Below, piece by piece: positions 15,632-23,537 of a stretch of DNA of 64,000 nucleotides. Position numbers and translations under genes: made by a program. Below the pieces are notes generated by a model that was not told the origin of the DNA, made no database searches, and was given only the letters and a program-made list of their open reading frames with translations. Origin of the DNA: Halobacterium noricense (GTDB lineage Archaea > Halobacteriota > Halobacteria > Halobacteriales > Halobacteriaceae); assembly GCF_021233435.1 (NCBI RefSeq), contig NZ_CP089468.1, forward strand, positions 682,001 through 746,000. Direction: 5' to 3'. How positions within the stretch are numbered: the stretch's first letter is position 1; every line of letters starts with the position of its first letter.

Positions 15632-17062
15632 TTATCCGAGGCTCCCCTCCATCTCCAGTTCGATGAGGCGGTTGAGCTCGACCGCGTACTCGATTGGCAG
15701 TTCCTCCGTGATGGGCTCGATGAAGCCCGCGACAATCATCTGCTTGGCGTCGTCGTCGTCGAGGCCGCGAGACTGGAGGTAGAAGACGTCCTCGTCGCCG
15801 ATTTTGCCGACGGTCGCCTCGTGGGCGACGTCCACCTTCGACTCGTTGATTTCCATGTACGGCATGGTGTCGCTGGTGGACTCGTTGTCGAACATCAGCG
15901 CGTCACACTCGACGGACGTCGAGGAGTTCTCGGCGCCGTCGGCGATGTGGACGAGGCCGCGGTAGTTCGTGCGGCCGCCGTCTTTCGCGATGGACTTGGA
16001 CTCGATGGTGGACTTCGTGTCGGGCGCGTTGTGGTAGACCTTCGCGCCGGTGTCGATGTCCTGGCCCTCGCCCGCGAACGCGATGGTGATGTGGTTGTCA
16101 GTCGCGCCGCGCCCCTTCAGAATCGACGAGGGGTACAGCATCGTCGCCTTCGACCCCATGGAACCGGAGACCCACTCCATGGTGGCGTTCTCCTCGACGA
16201 TGGCGCGCTTCGTGTTGAGGTTGAACGTGTTCTTCGACCAGTTCTGCACGGTCGAGTACTGCACGTGAGCGTCCTCTTTCACGAAGACTTCGACGCCACC
16301 GGAGTGGAGGTTGTGGCTGCCGTACTTCGGCGCCGAACAACCCTCGATGTAGTGGACTTCCGAGCCCTCCTCGGCGATGATGAGCGTGTGCTCGAACTGG
16401 CCCATGCCCTCGGAGTTCATCCGGAAGTACGCCTGCACGGGCATGTTCACGGTCACGTCCTCGGGGATGTGCACGAAGCTCCCGCCGGACCAGACCGCGC
16501 CGTGGAGCGCCGCGAATTTGTTGTCGCTGGCCGGGACGCACTTCGTCATGAAGTGCTCTTTGACCAGTTCGGGGTACTCCTGCACGGCCTCGTCCATGTT
16601 GCAGAAGACGACGCCCTTCTCCTCCCAGCGCTCCTGCATGTTCTGGTAGACGACTTCGGACTCGTACTGGGCGCCGACGCCGGAGAGCGCCTCGCGCTCG
16701 GCCTCGGGGATGCCCAGCTGTTCGAACGTGTCCTGAATCTCGTCCGGGAGGTCCTCCCACTCGTCCGCGCCCGAGCGCTTGTCCACGTCGGGGCGGATGT
16801 AGGGGACGATCTCTTCGACGTCGAGTTCGGAGAGGTCCGGCTGGCCCGGCCAGTCCGTCGGCATCGGCATCTTCTTGTACTGCTCGAGGGCGCGCAGGCG
16901 CCGGTCGAGCATCCACTCGGGCTCGTCTTTGTCGTCGGAGATGAGCCGAATGGTCTCCTCAGTGAGGCCTTTCTCGGACTTGAAGGCGGACTTCTCCTCC
17001 TTCTTGAATTCGAATCGGGCCTCGGTGTCGGTTTCTTCGAGGTGGTCTTGGTCTGAGCTCAT
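15632..17062 (-). CDS. sufB: SufB, Fe-S cluster assembly scaffold
   Basis: A 476-residue SufB. It forms the scaffold with SufD and, with SufC, builds the cluster before transfer. HTLIIAEEGSEVHYIEGCSA contains the conserved cysteine region, and the C-terminal INESKVDVAHEATVGKIGDE carries the histidine used at the SufB-SufD interface. Length is typical. Gene order is sufC, sufB, sufD in one transcript with gaps of nine bases and one base. No intein interrupts it, unlike SufB of some other prokaryotes. Confidence 0.96.
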   Translation of the reverse strand: MSSDQDHLEETDTEARFEFKKEEKSAFKSEKGLTEETIRLISDDKDEPEWMLDRRLRALEQYKKMPMPTDWPGQPDLSELDVEEIVPYIRPDVDKRSGADEWEDLPDEIQDTFEQLGIPEAEREALSGVGAQYESEVVYQNMQERWEEKGVVFCNMDEAVQEYPELVKEHFMTKCVPASDNKFAALHGAVWSGGSFVHIPEDVTVNMPVQAYFRMNSEGMGQFEHTLIIAEEGSEVHYIEGCSAPKYGSHNLHSGGVEVFVKEDAHVQYSTVQNWSKNTFNLNTKRAIVEENATMEWVSGSMGSKATMLYPSSILKGRGATDNHITIAFAGEGQDIDTGAKVYHNAPDTKSTIESKSIAKDGGRTNYRGLVHIADGAENSSTSVECDALMFDNESTSDTMPYMEINESKVDVAHEATVGKIGDEDVFYLQSRGLDDDDAKQMIVAGFIEPITEELPIEYAVELNRLIELEMEGSLG

Positions 17063-17071
17063 GATTGTGGT

Positions 17072-17980
17072 TTACGCGGTCTCGTAGACCTGCTCGCGCA
17101 CCCAGTCGTACCCCTTGTCTTCGAGCTTCTCGGCGAGCTCGGCGTCCCCTTCCATGACGACTTCGCCGTCGAGCATGATGTGGACGCGGTCGGGTTCGAC
17201 GTAGTCGAGGATGCGCTGGTAGTGGGTGATCTGGAGGATACCCGTGTCCTGTTCGTCGCGCAGCGCGTTGATGCCCTTCGCGACGTCCTGCAGGCGGTCG
17301 ATGTCGAGGCCGGAGTCGATCTCGTCGAGCACGGCGATCGACGGTTCGAGGATGGCGGCCTGGAGGACCTCGTTCTGCTTCTTCTCGCCGCCGGAGAAGC
17401 CGGCGTTGAGGTAGCGCGTCGCGAACGACTCGTCCATGTCCAGGGCCTCCATCTTCTCGGAGAGGAGTTCCTGGAACTCCGCGACGCCGACTTCGCCTTC
17501 GTCGGCGGGGCCCTCCATCGGGGAGGTCTCGTAGCCCTCGTCGTCTTCCTCGGCTTCCTCGTCCTCGCCGAAGAGGAGTTCGTCGCGCTCTTCGAGCTTC
17601 GCGTTGAGCGCGGTACGGAGGAAGTTCACGAGCGTGACGCCCTCGATTTCGGCGGGGTACTGGAAGCCGAGGTAGATGCCGAGCGCGGCGCGCTCGTTCG
17701 GCTCCAGTTCGAGGAGGTCCCACGTCCGTGCGCCTTCCGGAACCTCGTCGACGTCGTCGAAGTCGTCCTCGTCGAGGTGGAGGAGGACTTCACCCTCGGT
17801 GACGTCGTAGGCCGGGTGACCGGCGATGATCTTCGAGGTGGTCGACTTCCCCGAGCCGTTCGGGCCCATCAGGGCGTGGATTTCGCCGGACGGGATTTCG
17901 ATGTCGACGCCTTTGAGAATCTGCTCTCCGCCCTCTTCTGCGACTTTCGCGTGTACGTTTTTGAGTTCGAGCGTAGCCAT
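17072..17980 (-). CDS. sufC: SufC, Fe-S assembly ATPase
   Basis: A 302-residue ABC-type ATPase that powers SufBCD. Walker A is GPNGSGKST (about residues 39-47), the signature is FSGGEKKQNE and Walker B is IAVLDEIDSGLD. It is about 50 residues longer than bacterial SufC because of an acidic insert around residues 143-165 (EEAEEDDEGYETSP and neighbours), a halophile addition. It heads the suf operon; its upstream region contains two inverted repeats. Confidence 0.95.
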   Translation of the reverse strand: MATLELKNVHAKVAEEGGEQILKGVDIEIPSGEIHALMGPNGSGKSTTSKIIAGHPAYDVTEGEVLLHLDEDDFDDVDEVPEGARTWDLLELEPNERAALGIYLGFQYPAEIEGVTLVNFLRTALNAKLEERDELLFGEDEEAEEDDEGYETSPMEGPADEGEVGVAEFQELLSEKMEALDMDESFATRYLNAGFSGGEKKQNEVLQAAILEPSIAVLDEIDSGLDIDRLQDVAKGINALRDEQDTGILQITHYQRILDYVEPDRVHIMLDGEVVMEGDAELAEKLEDKGYDWVREQVYETA

Positions 17981-18044
17981 TGCCTCAGTCGTCTGTAGGG
18001 AGGGGCGTGGGACGCATAACGGTTACGGAATTCACGGGTTCCGG

Positions 18045-18087
18045 TTCGCGTTTGCGAAAAAACTGTTTTCGTTTGGGAAAACCTAAA
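18045..18087. promoter_or_regulatory. Inverted repeats upstream of sufC
   Basis: TTCGCGTTTGCGAA (18045-18058) is a perfect 5+5 dyad, and TTTGGGAAAACCTAAA (18072-18087) is a near-perfect 6+6 dyad of the general shape of DtxR-type boxes. Both lie 65-107 bases before the sufC start, upstream of the TATA-like GTTATG near 18020. They are candidate sites for iron-responsive control of suf, possibly by the nearby SirR-like regulator. Confidence 0.4.
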
Positions 18088-18089
18088 CC

Positions 18090-18346
18090 CCGAATGCGGA
18101 CCAGTACCCGCAGCCGGCGAACCCCGTCTACGCCGCGACGAAGTGGTGGCTACGGGAGTTTGCGCACAGTCGCGTACGGCGACGACGGCGTCGCCGTCAC
18201 CGCCGTCAACCCCACGGAGGTTCGCACGGAGTTCGGCAGCGAAGATGGCGACGCCTTCGAGGGGGTGTTCGAGCCCGGCGAAGTCACGGAACCGGTCGAA
18301 ATCGCGGAAACCATCGCGTTCGCGGCGCGCCAGGACGCGCCCCACT
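18090..18346 (+). pseudogene. Short-chain dehydrogenase (SDR) gene remnant
   Basis: The plus strand reads PNADQYPQPANPVYAATKWW then LREFAHS, containing the SDR catalytic YxxxK (YAATK). After a frameshift near 18168 a second frame continues VAYGDDGVAVTAVNPTEVRT, then EFGSEDG and VTEPVEIAETIAFAARQDAP, the usual C-terminal SDR region. The NAD-binding first half and the stop are missing, and the fragment runs into the 3' end of polB. It is a dead fragment of a dehydrogenase gene. Confidence 0.75.
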
Positions 18347-18348
18347 GC

Positions 18349-21300
18349 TCACATGAAATTTCCGAGCCCAGTCTGGGTCTGCCCGCTCTTGACCTCGTCC
18401 CAGGAGATGTCCAGCGCTTCGAGGATGCGCTCGATGGGACCCTTGAGGGTCTTGTCGAGCATCACGTCGTAGTCGATTTCGAACGACTCGGGAATCTGGT
18501 CGGCGTACTCGTAGCAGATGACGTCGTGGTCGGTCTTGAACTCCACGTACAGCGGGTCGTCGCGGATGTCCGGGTTCTCGCCCTCCAACTCGCGGAAGAA
18601 CTCCGGATGCACCTTCTGCAGGTAGACGCGCTTGGGTTTGGAGCCGCGCTGAAAGTTCGTGCCGAGCAGGAGGTTCGCGTACTTCGCGCCCCGGACCTGC
18701 GCGGTGTCCGTGTCGTAGTTGTTCAGGCGCTTGCCGATGCCACCCGGGATGCCGATGTCGTCAAGGTCGACGTCCCCATCCTGGTACTCCTCGATGACGT
18801 CGTGGACGTACTCCTCGACGGCGTCGACGTCGCCCTCCTTGACGATGAGTTCGATGACGCGCTTCTGCACGCGCTTCGTGATGGGCGCGATGTCCGAGCG
18901 CTGGTACTCGAAGCCCGTGATGTCGATGTCGTCGACGTCCTTGCCCTCCTTCCAGACGATGTGGCCGGCGTAGCGCTTCTTCTTGCCCGCCTGGAAGAAC
19001 CGCCGGTAGAGCTTCTCGAACTCGATCTGGAAGCGGTGCTCGTCGGCGTTCAGTTCCCCGCTGGCGAACTCGTCGTAGGCCCCGTTGATGTGGTCCTCGA
19101 TGTCGAAGGACTCCTCGATGGCCTCCTCCGTGGTGACGTCGCCACCGAGTTCCAGCATCACGGAGTCGGTGTTGTGCAGGACGATTCCGCCGACTGCGTC
19201 GACGAAGTTGTCGTTCTCCGCGACGCTGAGGTCGTACACGTAGCCGTCGTGTTCGGCTTCGCTGACGACCGGGTCGCGGCCTGACCGGTAGTAGTCGCAG
19301 GTCCGAATCGTGTACGAGTCCTTCTCGTCCCTGTATTTGAGTGAGTGCTTCTCTCCGCGTTGTGTGAGCAGCATCGACAGTCCGGCAGCCAGTTCCCGGC
19401 TCGTCGTCTCGAAGTCGAAGTTCCGCTCGCAGTACTCGTCGCTGTAGCGTGGGAACTTCCTCGACCCGTCTCCCTCCACGAGAACGTCGAGGAACAACTC
19501 CTGGAGGTCGTCGTCGAGGTGGTAGATGAACGACGGGATGCGCTTCTCGCGTGACGTCTGTCCGGCGAACTCCCGGAAGAACACTGCCGAGAGTTCGTTC
19601 ATCATCTGGAGTTTCTGCGTCGTGTCGTCGTACGACACCTCACTCTCGCCGTCCGCGATGCTGTATCCAACTGTTCGTTCGTTGCTCGAATCGCTCTCGA
19701 TCACGCTAACTGTCGCGTTCTCGAACAGCCTGTCGTAGTCTTCCTGCAGCCCTTCGAGCCAGGGACGCCGGGATTCGGCGATGCTCGCTCCGAACTTCGA
19801 TTCGGCGGTCTCCGTTGTCGTGGCGCTTCCCTCGGTGACGTACGCAGCGAGGAGCCGGACCAGTGCCCGACCGTCCTCGCTGTGCAGGTCGACGTGGCGC
19901 TTGACCTTGATCGTGGAGTCAAGGCTGCCGTGGTGCTCGTGGCCAAACCAGACGTACTCGTCGTCGGCGTGGACGCGTTTCACTTTCTGCTCGGCGTCGG
20001 CCGACCCGACGCTACGGCCGTCCTCGTAGGTCCGCGTGTACCCCGACAGCACCTCGTACACGTCGAGCTCGGATACTTCCGCAACGTCCGCAAATCCGGG
20101 GATACGGAGCGGCTCCGAGACGTCTTCCGGCGACGCCTCCACGTATTCGTTCCCGTCCTCGACGACGTACGAATGGTCGCGCGTGGTCGTGGACTCACCG
20201 AACTTGTGCTGGAGGTTCACGACCGGCTTGTCCGTTTCGTGGCGAATCGCCTGCTGAATCGGCTGCCACTCCGGTTCGCCGTCGTCGCTCAGTGACAGGG
20301 CGTCCCAACCGTCGAGTGACCGCCTCGTCTTTCCAGGTGTTGCACTCGCGACGACACCCCCGTCCGCCGCGATGAGGACTTCGGTCTCCGTCTCGCCGCG
20401 CTCGAAGAGGTCTTCGATAGGGAGAATGCGGATGCGTCCGTTCGGGTCCCGCGAGACGACCGGCCGGTCGCCGGTGACGCTATCCCCGTACGCGACCTCG
20501 TGGCCGACCTCGTTGGCGGCTTCCTCCGTGAACGAGATGACTTCCCGGCCCGTCGCGGTGACCGCCGCGCCCATCTCCTTGTCGTAGAGGCGGAAGCGCT
20601 CCCAGCCCAGCACGCCGTAGAGGCTGTTCATGATGACTTTGACTGCGGCCTGCTGGCGGTCGTAGCGGTCGTAGTCCTCGCTCTCCGGGTCGTGCTCGTT
20701 GCGGGCGGCCTTCTTCTGCTCGCGCTCAGCGAGCGTCTCGTCGATGATTTCGCGGATGATGCCGTCCGGCTCCTTCCGGAAGTGCGTCCCGTTGGGCGCG
20801 CGGTACGTCTCCCCGCTGTAGCTGTCGGGGTCGACTTTCGTCTCCGGTGACGCGTTCGTCGTCACCATGCACATCGGGTAGAGGCTCTTCAGGTCGAGCA
20901 CGGTGACGTTCTCGCGGACGCCCGTAATCGGGTCGAACACCGCGCCGCCCTCGTAGTCCTCGGACTCCTGCTGGCCCTTCGACGGCAGCACGAACCGGCC
21001 GTACGCCTTGTGCAGGATGTACACGTCCACCGCGTCCCCGGGCGTGGTGGCGTCTTCGAGCTTGCAGCCGACGAACTCCGCGACTTCCTTCCAGAACGGG
21101 ACGATGTTCTGCTTGCGGTCGATTTCCACGCAGAGCTCCACGTCCCTGACGTTGTACTCCAGCAGGCGCTCGGGGTCGTTCTCCCAGAGGTCGCCGATGT
21201 CGCCCGTGTAGCGCTCCTTGCCGGCGTCCAACTCCTTCTCGCCGACCGCGTCCAGCCGGTAGGAGTCCAACTCGGAGCGCTGCATCCGCTGGTAGCCGTA

Positions 21301-22392
21301 CAGCAGGTCGAAGACGACCCGCCCCTTCACGTTCGGACCGCCCCAGCCCGACGTCCAGACCTCGTCCACGCGCGAGAGCCTGTCCGAATCGAGGTCGTGG
21401 TCCGTGTACGGGTCGAGTTCGTCCAGCCGGTCGATGTAGTAGGGGGCGTCGAAGTCGTCGAAATTCCACCCCGTCGTGACGTCCGGGTCCGTCTCCTCGA
21501 TGTAGTCGACGAACGCCTCGTGCATCGCCTCCTCCGTGTCGAACGCCCGGACTTCGAGGTCCGCGTTCTCGTCCATCAGATCGTGATCGACGAGTTCGTC
21601 GGGTGAGGGCGCGGTCGCGTCCGGTGCCTCGTAGAGCCACGCGATGTACTCGTCGTCGTAGGAGTCATGGCTCGTCAGGCACAGTATCGGTTCCTCGCCC
21701 TCCTCGGGGAAGCCGGAGCGGTCGTCGACCTCGATGTCGAAGGTGTTGACGCGGACGTCGGCGTCGACCTCGCAAGTCTCGATTTCGTCGTGGTGGACGT
21801 AGACCGCGCCGTCGTCGGCGCGGCGCTCGGGTACGCGCATGCCGCTGGTGACGTCCTTGTCGATGAGCAGGCGGTTCGGGAACAGGATGTCCGCCTCGTA
21901 GTGCTCGAAGCGGTCCCGGACGTTCCCGACGTCGCGGGGCGTGCGCCCGAAAATCTTCGTGAGTTTCTCGCCACGGATGGACTCGTAGGGGTCGCCGTTC
22001 TCGTCGGTCTCCTCGGAGCCCGTGATGGCGTCCTGCGCGAGGTCGTCCTCGTCGATGCTGTCCGTTGGCGCGTAGAAGTACGGCCGGAACCCGTGGACGC
22101 GGACGTGCTCGGCGGTGTTGTCGGCGGTGCGGCCGAACACGTGGACGACGGGGCGCTCGCGGTCGCCGTCGCCCTCGACGGTGTAGTCGACCTGCGTGAC
22201 CATCAGTTCGGCGTCGCCGTCGGCGTCCGGGAGCGCGTCGGCTTCTGCGGAGACGATTTCGTTCACGACGGGGTCGCCGTCCCCCGCGACGACTTCCGCT
22301 TCCGCGCGGACCGTGTCGTCGGGGACGTCCGCCGCATCGCCGTCGGCATCGCTCCCCTCGTGTATGAACTCGGAGAGGTCCGTGTCTTCCAT
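18349..22392 (-). CDS. polB: Family B DNA polymerase with intein
   Basis: The 1347-codon gene encodes a replicative DNA polymerase of 910 residues after removal of a 437-residue intein. The exonuclease motifs are FDIEVD, TTGWNFDDFD and YNVRDVEL. Polymerase motif A is VLDLKSLYPM, motif B KVIMNSLYG and motif C YGD/TDS, the last split by the intein. An acidic N-terminal extension of about 60 residues is a halophile feature. The enzyme copies and proofreads chromosomal DNA. Its stop overlaps the SDR remnant's end. It is divergently transcribed from a small haloarchaeal gene. Confidence 0.96.
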   Translation of the reverse strand: MEDTDLSEFIHEGSDADGDAADVPDDTVRAEAEVVAGDGDPVVNEIVSAEADALPDADGDAELMVTQVDYTVEGDGDRERPVVHVFGRTADNTAEHVRVHGFRPYFYAPTDSIDEDDLAQDAITGSEETDENGDPYESIRGEKLTKIFGRTPRDVGNVRDRFEHYEADILFPNRLLIDKDVTSGMRVPERRADDGAVYVHHDEIETCEVDADVRVNTFDIEVDDRSGFPEEGEEPILCLTSHDSYDDEYIAWLYEAPDATAPSPDELVDHDLMDENADLEVRAFDTEEAMHEAFVDYIEETDPDVTTGWNFDDFDAPYYIDRLDELDPYTDHDLDSDRLSRVDEVWTSGWGGPNVKGRVVFDLLYGYQRMQRSELDSYRLDAVGEKELDAGKERYTGDIGDLWENDPERLLEYNVRDVELCVEIDRKQNIVPFWKEVAEFVGCKLEDATTPGDAVDVYILHKAYGRFVLPSKGQQESEDYEGGAVFDPITGVRENVTVLDLKSLYPMCMVTTNASPETKVDPDSYSGETYRAPNGTHFRKEPDGIIREIIDETLAEREQKKAARNEHDPESEDYDRYDRQQAAVKVIMNSLYGVLGWERFRLYDKEMGAAVTATGREVISFTEEAANEVGHEVAYGDSVTGDRPVVSRDPNGRIRILPIEDLFERGETETEVLIAADGGVVASATPGKTRRSLDGWDALSLSDDGEPEWQPIQQAIRHETDKPVVNLQHKFGESTTTRDHSYVVEDGNEYVEASPEDVSEPLRIPGFADVAEVSELDVYEVLSGYTRTYEDGRSVGSADAEQKVKRVHADDEYVWFGHEHHGSLDSTIKVKRHVDLHSEDGRALVRLLAAYVTEGSATTTETAESKFGASIAESRRPWLEGLQEDYDRLFENATVSVIESDSSNERTVGYSIADGESEVSYDDTTQKLQMMNELSAVFFREFAGQTSREKRIPSFIYHLDDDLQELFLDVLVEGDGSRKFPRYSDEYCERNFDFETTSRELAAGLSMLLTQRGEKHSLKYRDEKDSYTIRTCDYYRSGRDPVVSEAEHDGYVYDLSVAENDNFVDAVGGIVLHNTDSVMLELGGDVTTEEAIEESFDIEDHINGAYDEFASGELNADEHRFQIEFEKLYRRFFQAGKKKRYAGHIVWKEGKDVDDIDITGFEYQRSDIAPITKRVQKRVIELIVKEGDVDAVEEYVHDVIEEYQDGDVDLDDIGIPGGIGKRLNNYDTDTAQVRGAKYANLLLGTNFQRGSKPKRVYLQKVHPEFFRELEGENPDIRDDPLYVEFKTDHDVICYEYADQIPESFEIDYDVMLDKTLKGPIERILEALDISWDEVKSGQTQTGLGNFM
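19171..20481 (-). other. Intein in PolB motif C, with LAGLIDADG-type endonuclease
   Basis: A 437-residue intein splits the catalytic YGD|TDS. It starts with Ser1 (SVTGDRPVVS), not the commoner Cys, and ends IVLHN with Thr as the first C-extein residue. Block B is TTTRDHSYVV with the conserved TxxH. Two dodecapeptide motifs, LLAAYVTEG and LDVLVEGDG, identify a homing endonuclease, both keeping an acidic residue at the catalytic position. Removal restores an uninterrupted motif C, so splicing is required for polymerase activity. The site corresponds to the well-known insertion point in archaeal PolB. Confidence 0.93.
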
Positions 22393-22462
22393 TACGTCAT
22401 CGTTCGGTCCTGTCGCCTAAAAACTCGCCCTTCCGCGCGGCGAAATCGGCCACCGGGAGAAG

Positions 22463-22470
22463 GCTTATAC
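22463..22470 (+). promoter_or_regulatory. TATA box for small gene at 22.5 kb
   Basis: GCTTATAC lies 27-34 bases before GTG 22497, the leaderless spacing, which supports that GTG rather than the second in-frame GTG nine bases later. Confidence 0.5.
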
Positions 22471-22496
22471 TGTGCTACTTCTTACCACGGGACGAG

Positions 22497-22691
22497 GTGA
22501 CAGACGTGACTGACCACGCAGCGGGCGACACGCACCGCCACAACGACGTCCCACAGCTGCCCGAGGGCGAGGAGGTCCGAGACTCCGTGGAGTCCTACGA
22601 CACAGAGGACGGCGTCGTGTTCTACGACGCCGACAATCCGCTCGCGTGGCTCAAAGCGACGAACGCCGTGTCGCTGGGCGACGTGCTCTGA
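22497..22691 (+). CDS. Small acidic haloarchaeal protein (DUF7331-like)
   Basis: A 64-residue soluble protein rich in Asp/Glu/His near the N-terminus and ending LAWLKATNAVSLGDVL. The segment VVFYDADNPLAWLKA is a conserved tail seen in a small haloarchaeal family (I recall it as DUF7331) with no known function. GTG 22497 is favoured as start by the TATA spacing. It diverges from polB. Confidence 0.72.
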   Translation: MTDVTDHAAGDTHRHNDVPQLPEGEEVRDSVESYDTEDGVVFYDADNPLAWLKATNAVSLGDVL

Positions 22692-22730
22692 TAGGCAACG
22701 CTTTTCCACCGACGCCGCCCTTCTCCGAGC

Positions 22731-23069
22731 GTGTTCGACGAAGAGGACGCGGACGGCGACCACGACTTCCTCGACGACGAACCCAGCGACGCCGAGCAGG
22801 AGCTCGCGCCCGAGGTCGACGTTCCGTCCGTCGACGCGCCCGAGATTCCGGACGGCTCGGACGCGCCCGCGGGCCTCCGCCGGCGGTTCTGGACGCTCGT
22901 CGCCACGTTCAACGTCGCGCTGCTCGCCGTCAGCCTCGGCCTGATGTTCGTCGCGTTCCGCGGCCGCTGGCAGTACGGCGGCCTCGCGGTCGTTCTCGGA
23001 CTCGTGCTGTTCGCGTTCGGCTACTGGCGCTACCAGCGCTACACCGGTGACGAAACAAACGACGAGTGA
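22731..23069 (+). CDS. Two-helix membrane protein with acidic N-terminus (DUF7322-like)
   Basis: A 112-residue protein: an acidic, proline-rich N-terminal half (residues 1-45), then two membrane helices (about 55-75 and 80-98) and a short polar tail. The arrangement puts an acidic arm on one side of the membrane. It matches a small haloarchaeal family of unknown role. Start is GTG 22731. It lies 39 bases after the preceding small gene and may share its transcript. Confidence 0.72.
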   Translation: MFDEEDADGDHDFLDDEPSDAEQELAPEVDVPSVDAPEIPDGSDAPAGLRRRFWTLVATFNVALLAVSLGLMFVAFRGRWQYGGLAVVLGLVLFAFGYWRYQRYTGDETNDE

Positions 23070-23111
23070 TGCCCCGGAAGGCCTAACGCCACGCGCCCGC
23101 TCGTTTCTCAC

Positions 23112-23537
23112 ATGCGTACGGTTCGCGACGACGACGGCCACCACTACCTCCTCCTCAAGCAGAGCAGCGACAGCAGCCTCGTCCGCGACCCCGAGACCGG
23201 CGACGAGCGCCACGTCCCGAACGACGACCTCGAACCCGCGGACGGCGACGCGCCACTCGACGCACTCGCGACCGCTGTCCCCGAGCCCGCGCGCCGCGTC
23301 GCCACCGCCTGCCACGACGACTGGCTGCTCGGCCTGCTCGTCGACTTGGCGGACCGCGGCCCGCTGGCCGCCCGCGAGATGCTCGGCGCGTACGACACCT
23401 GCGAGAGCGACCTGCTCGGCGGCGTCACCGAACTCCGCGCCGCCGGCCTCGTCGACGAAGCGACGGTGAACGGCGAGCGCGGCTACCGGCTCACCGAGAC
23501 GGGGAGTGACGGTATCGCCGCGCTCCGTCAGAACTAG
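23112..23537 (+). CDS. Conserved haloarchaeal protein with winged-helix C-terminus (DUF7346-like)
   Basis: A 141-residue protein. The first 40 residues ([20 protein letters not shown]) form a beta-rich module, and residues about 70-140 look like a winged helix ([20 protein letters not shown] then [11 protein letters not shown]). It could bind DNA, but the N-terminal module is unusual for a transcription factor. Its 3' end overlaps rad50, convergent, by four bases. Confidence 0.7.
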   Translation: MRTVRDDDGHHYLLLKQSSDSSLVRDPETGDERHVPNDDLEPADGDAPLDALATAVPEPARRVATACHDDWLLGLLVDLADRGPLAAREMLGAYDTCESDLLGGVTELRAAGLVDEATVNGERGYRLTETGSDGIAALRQN

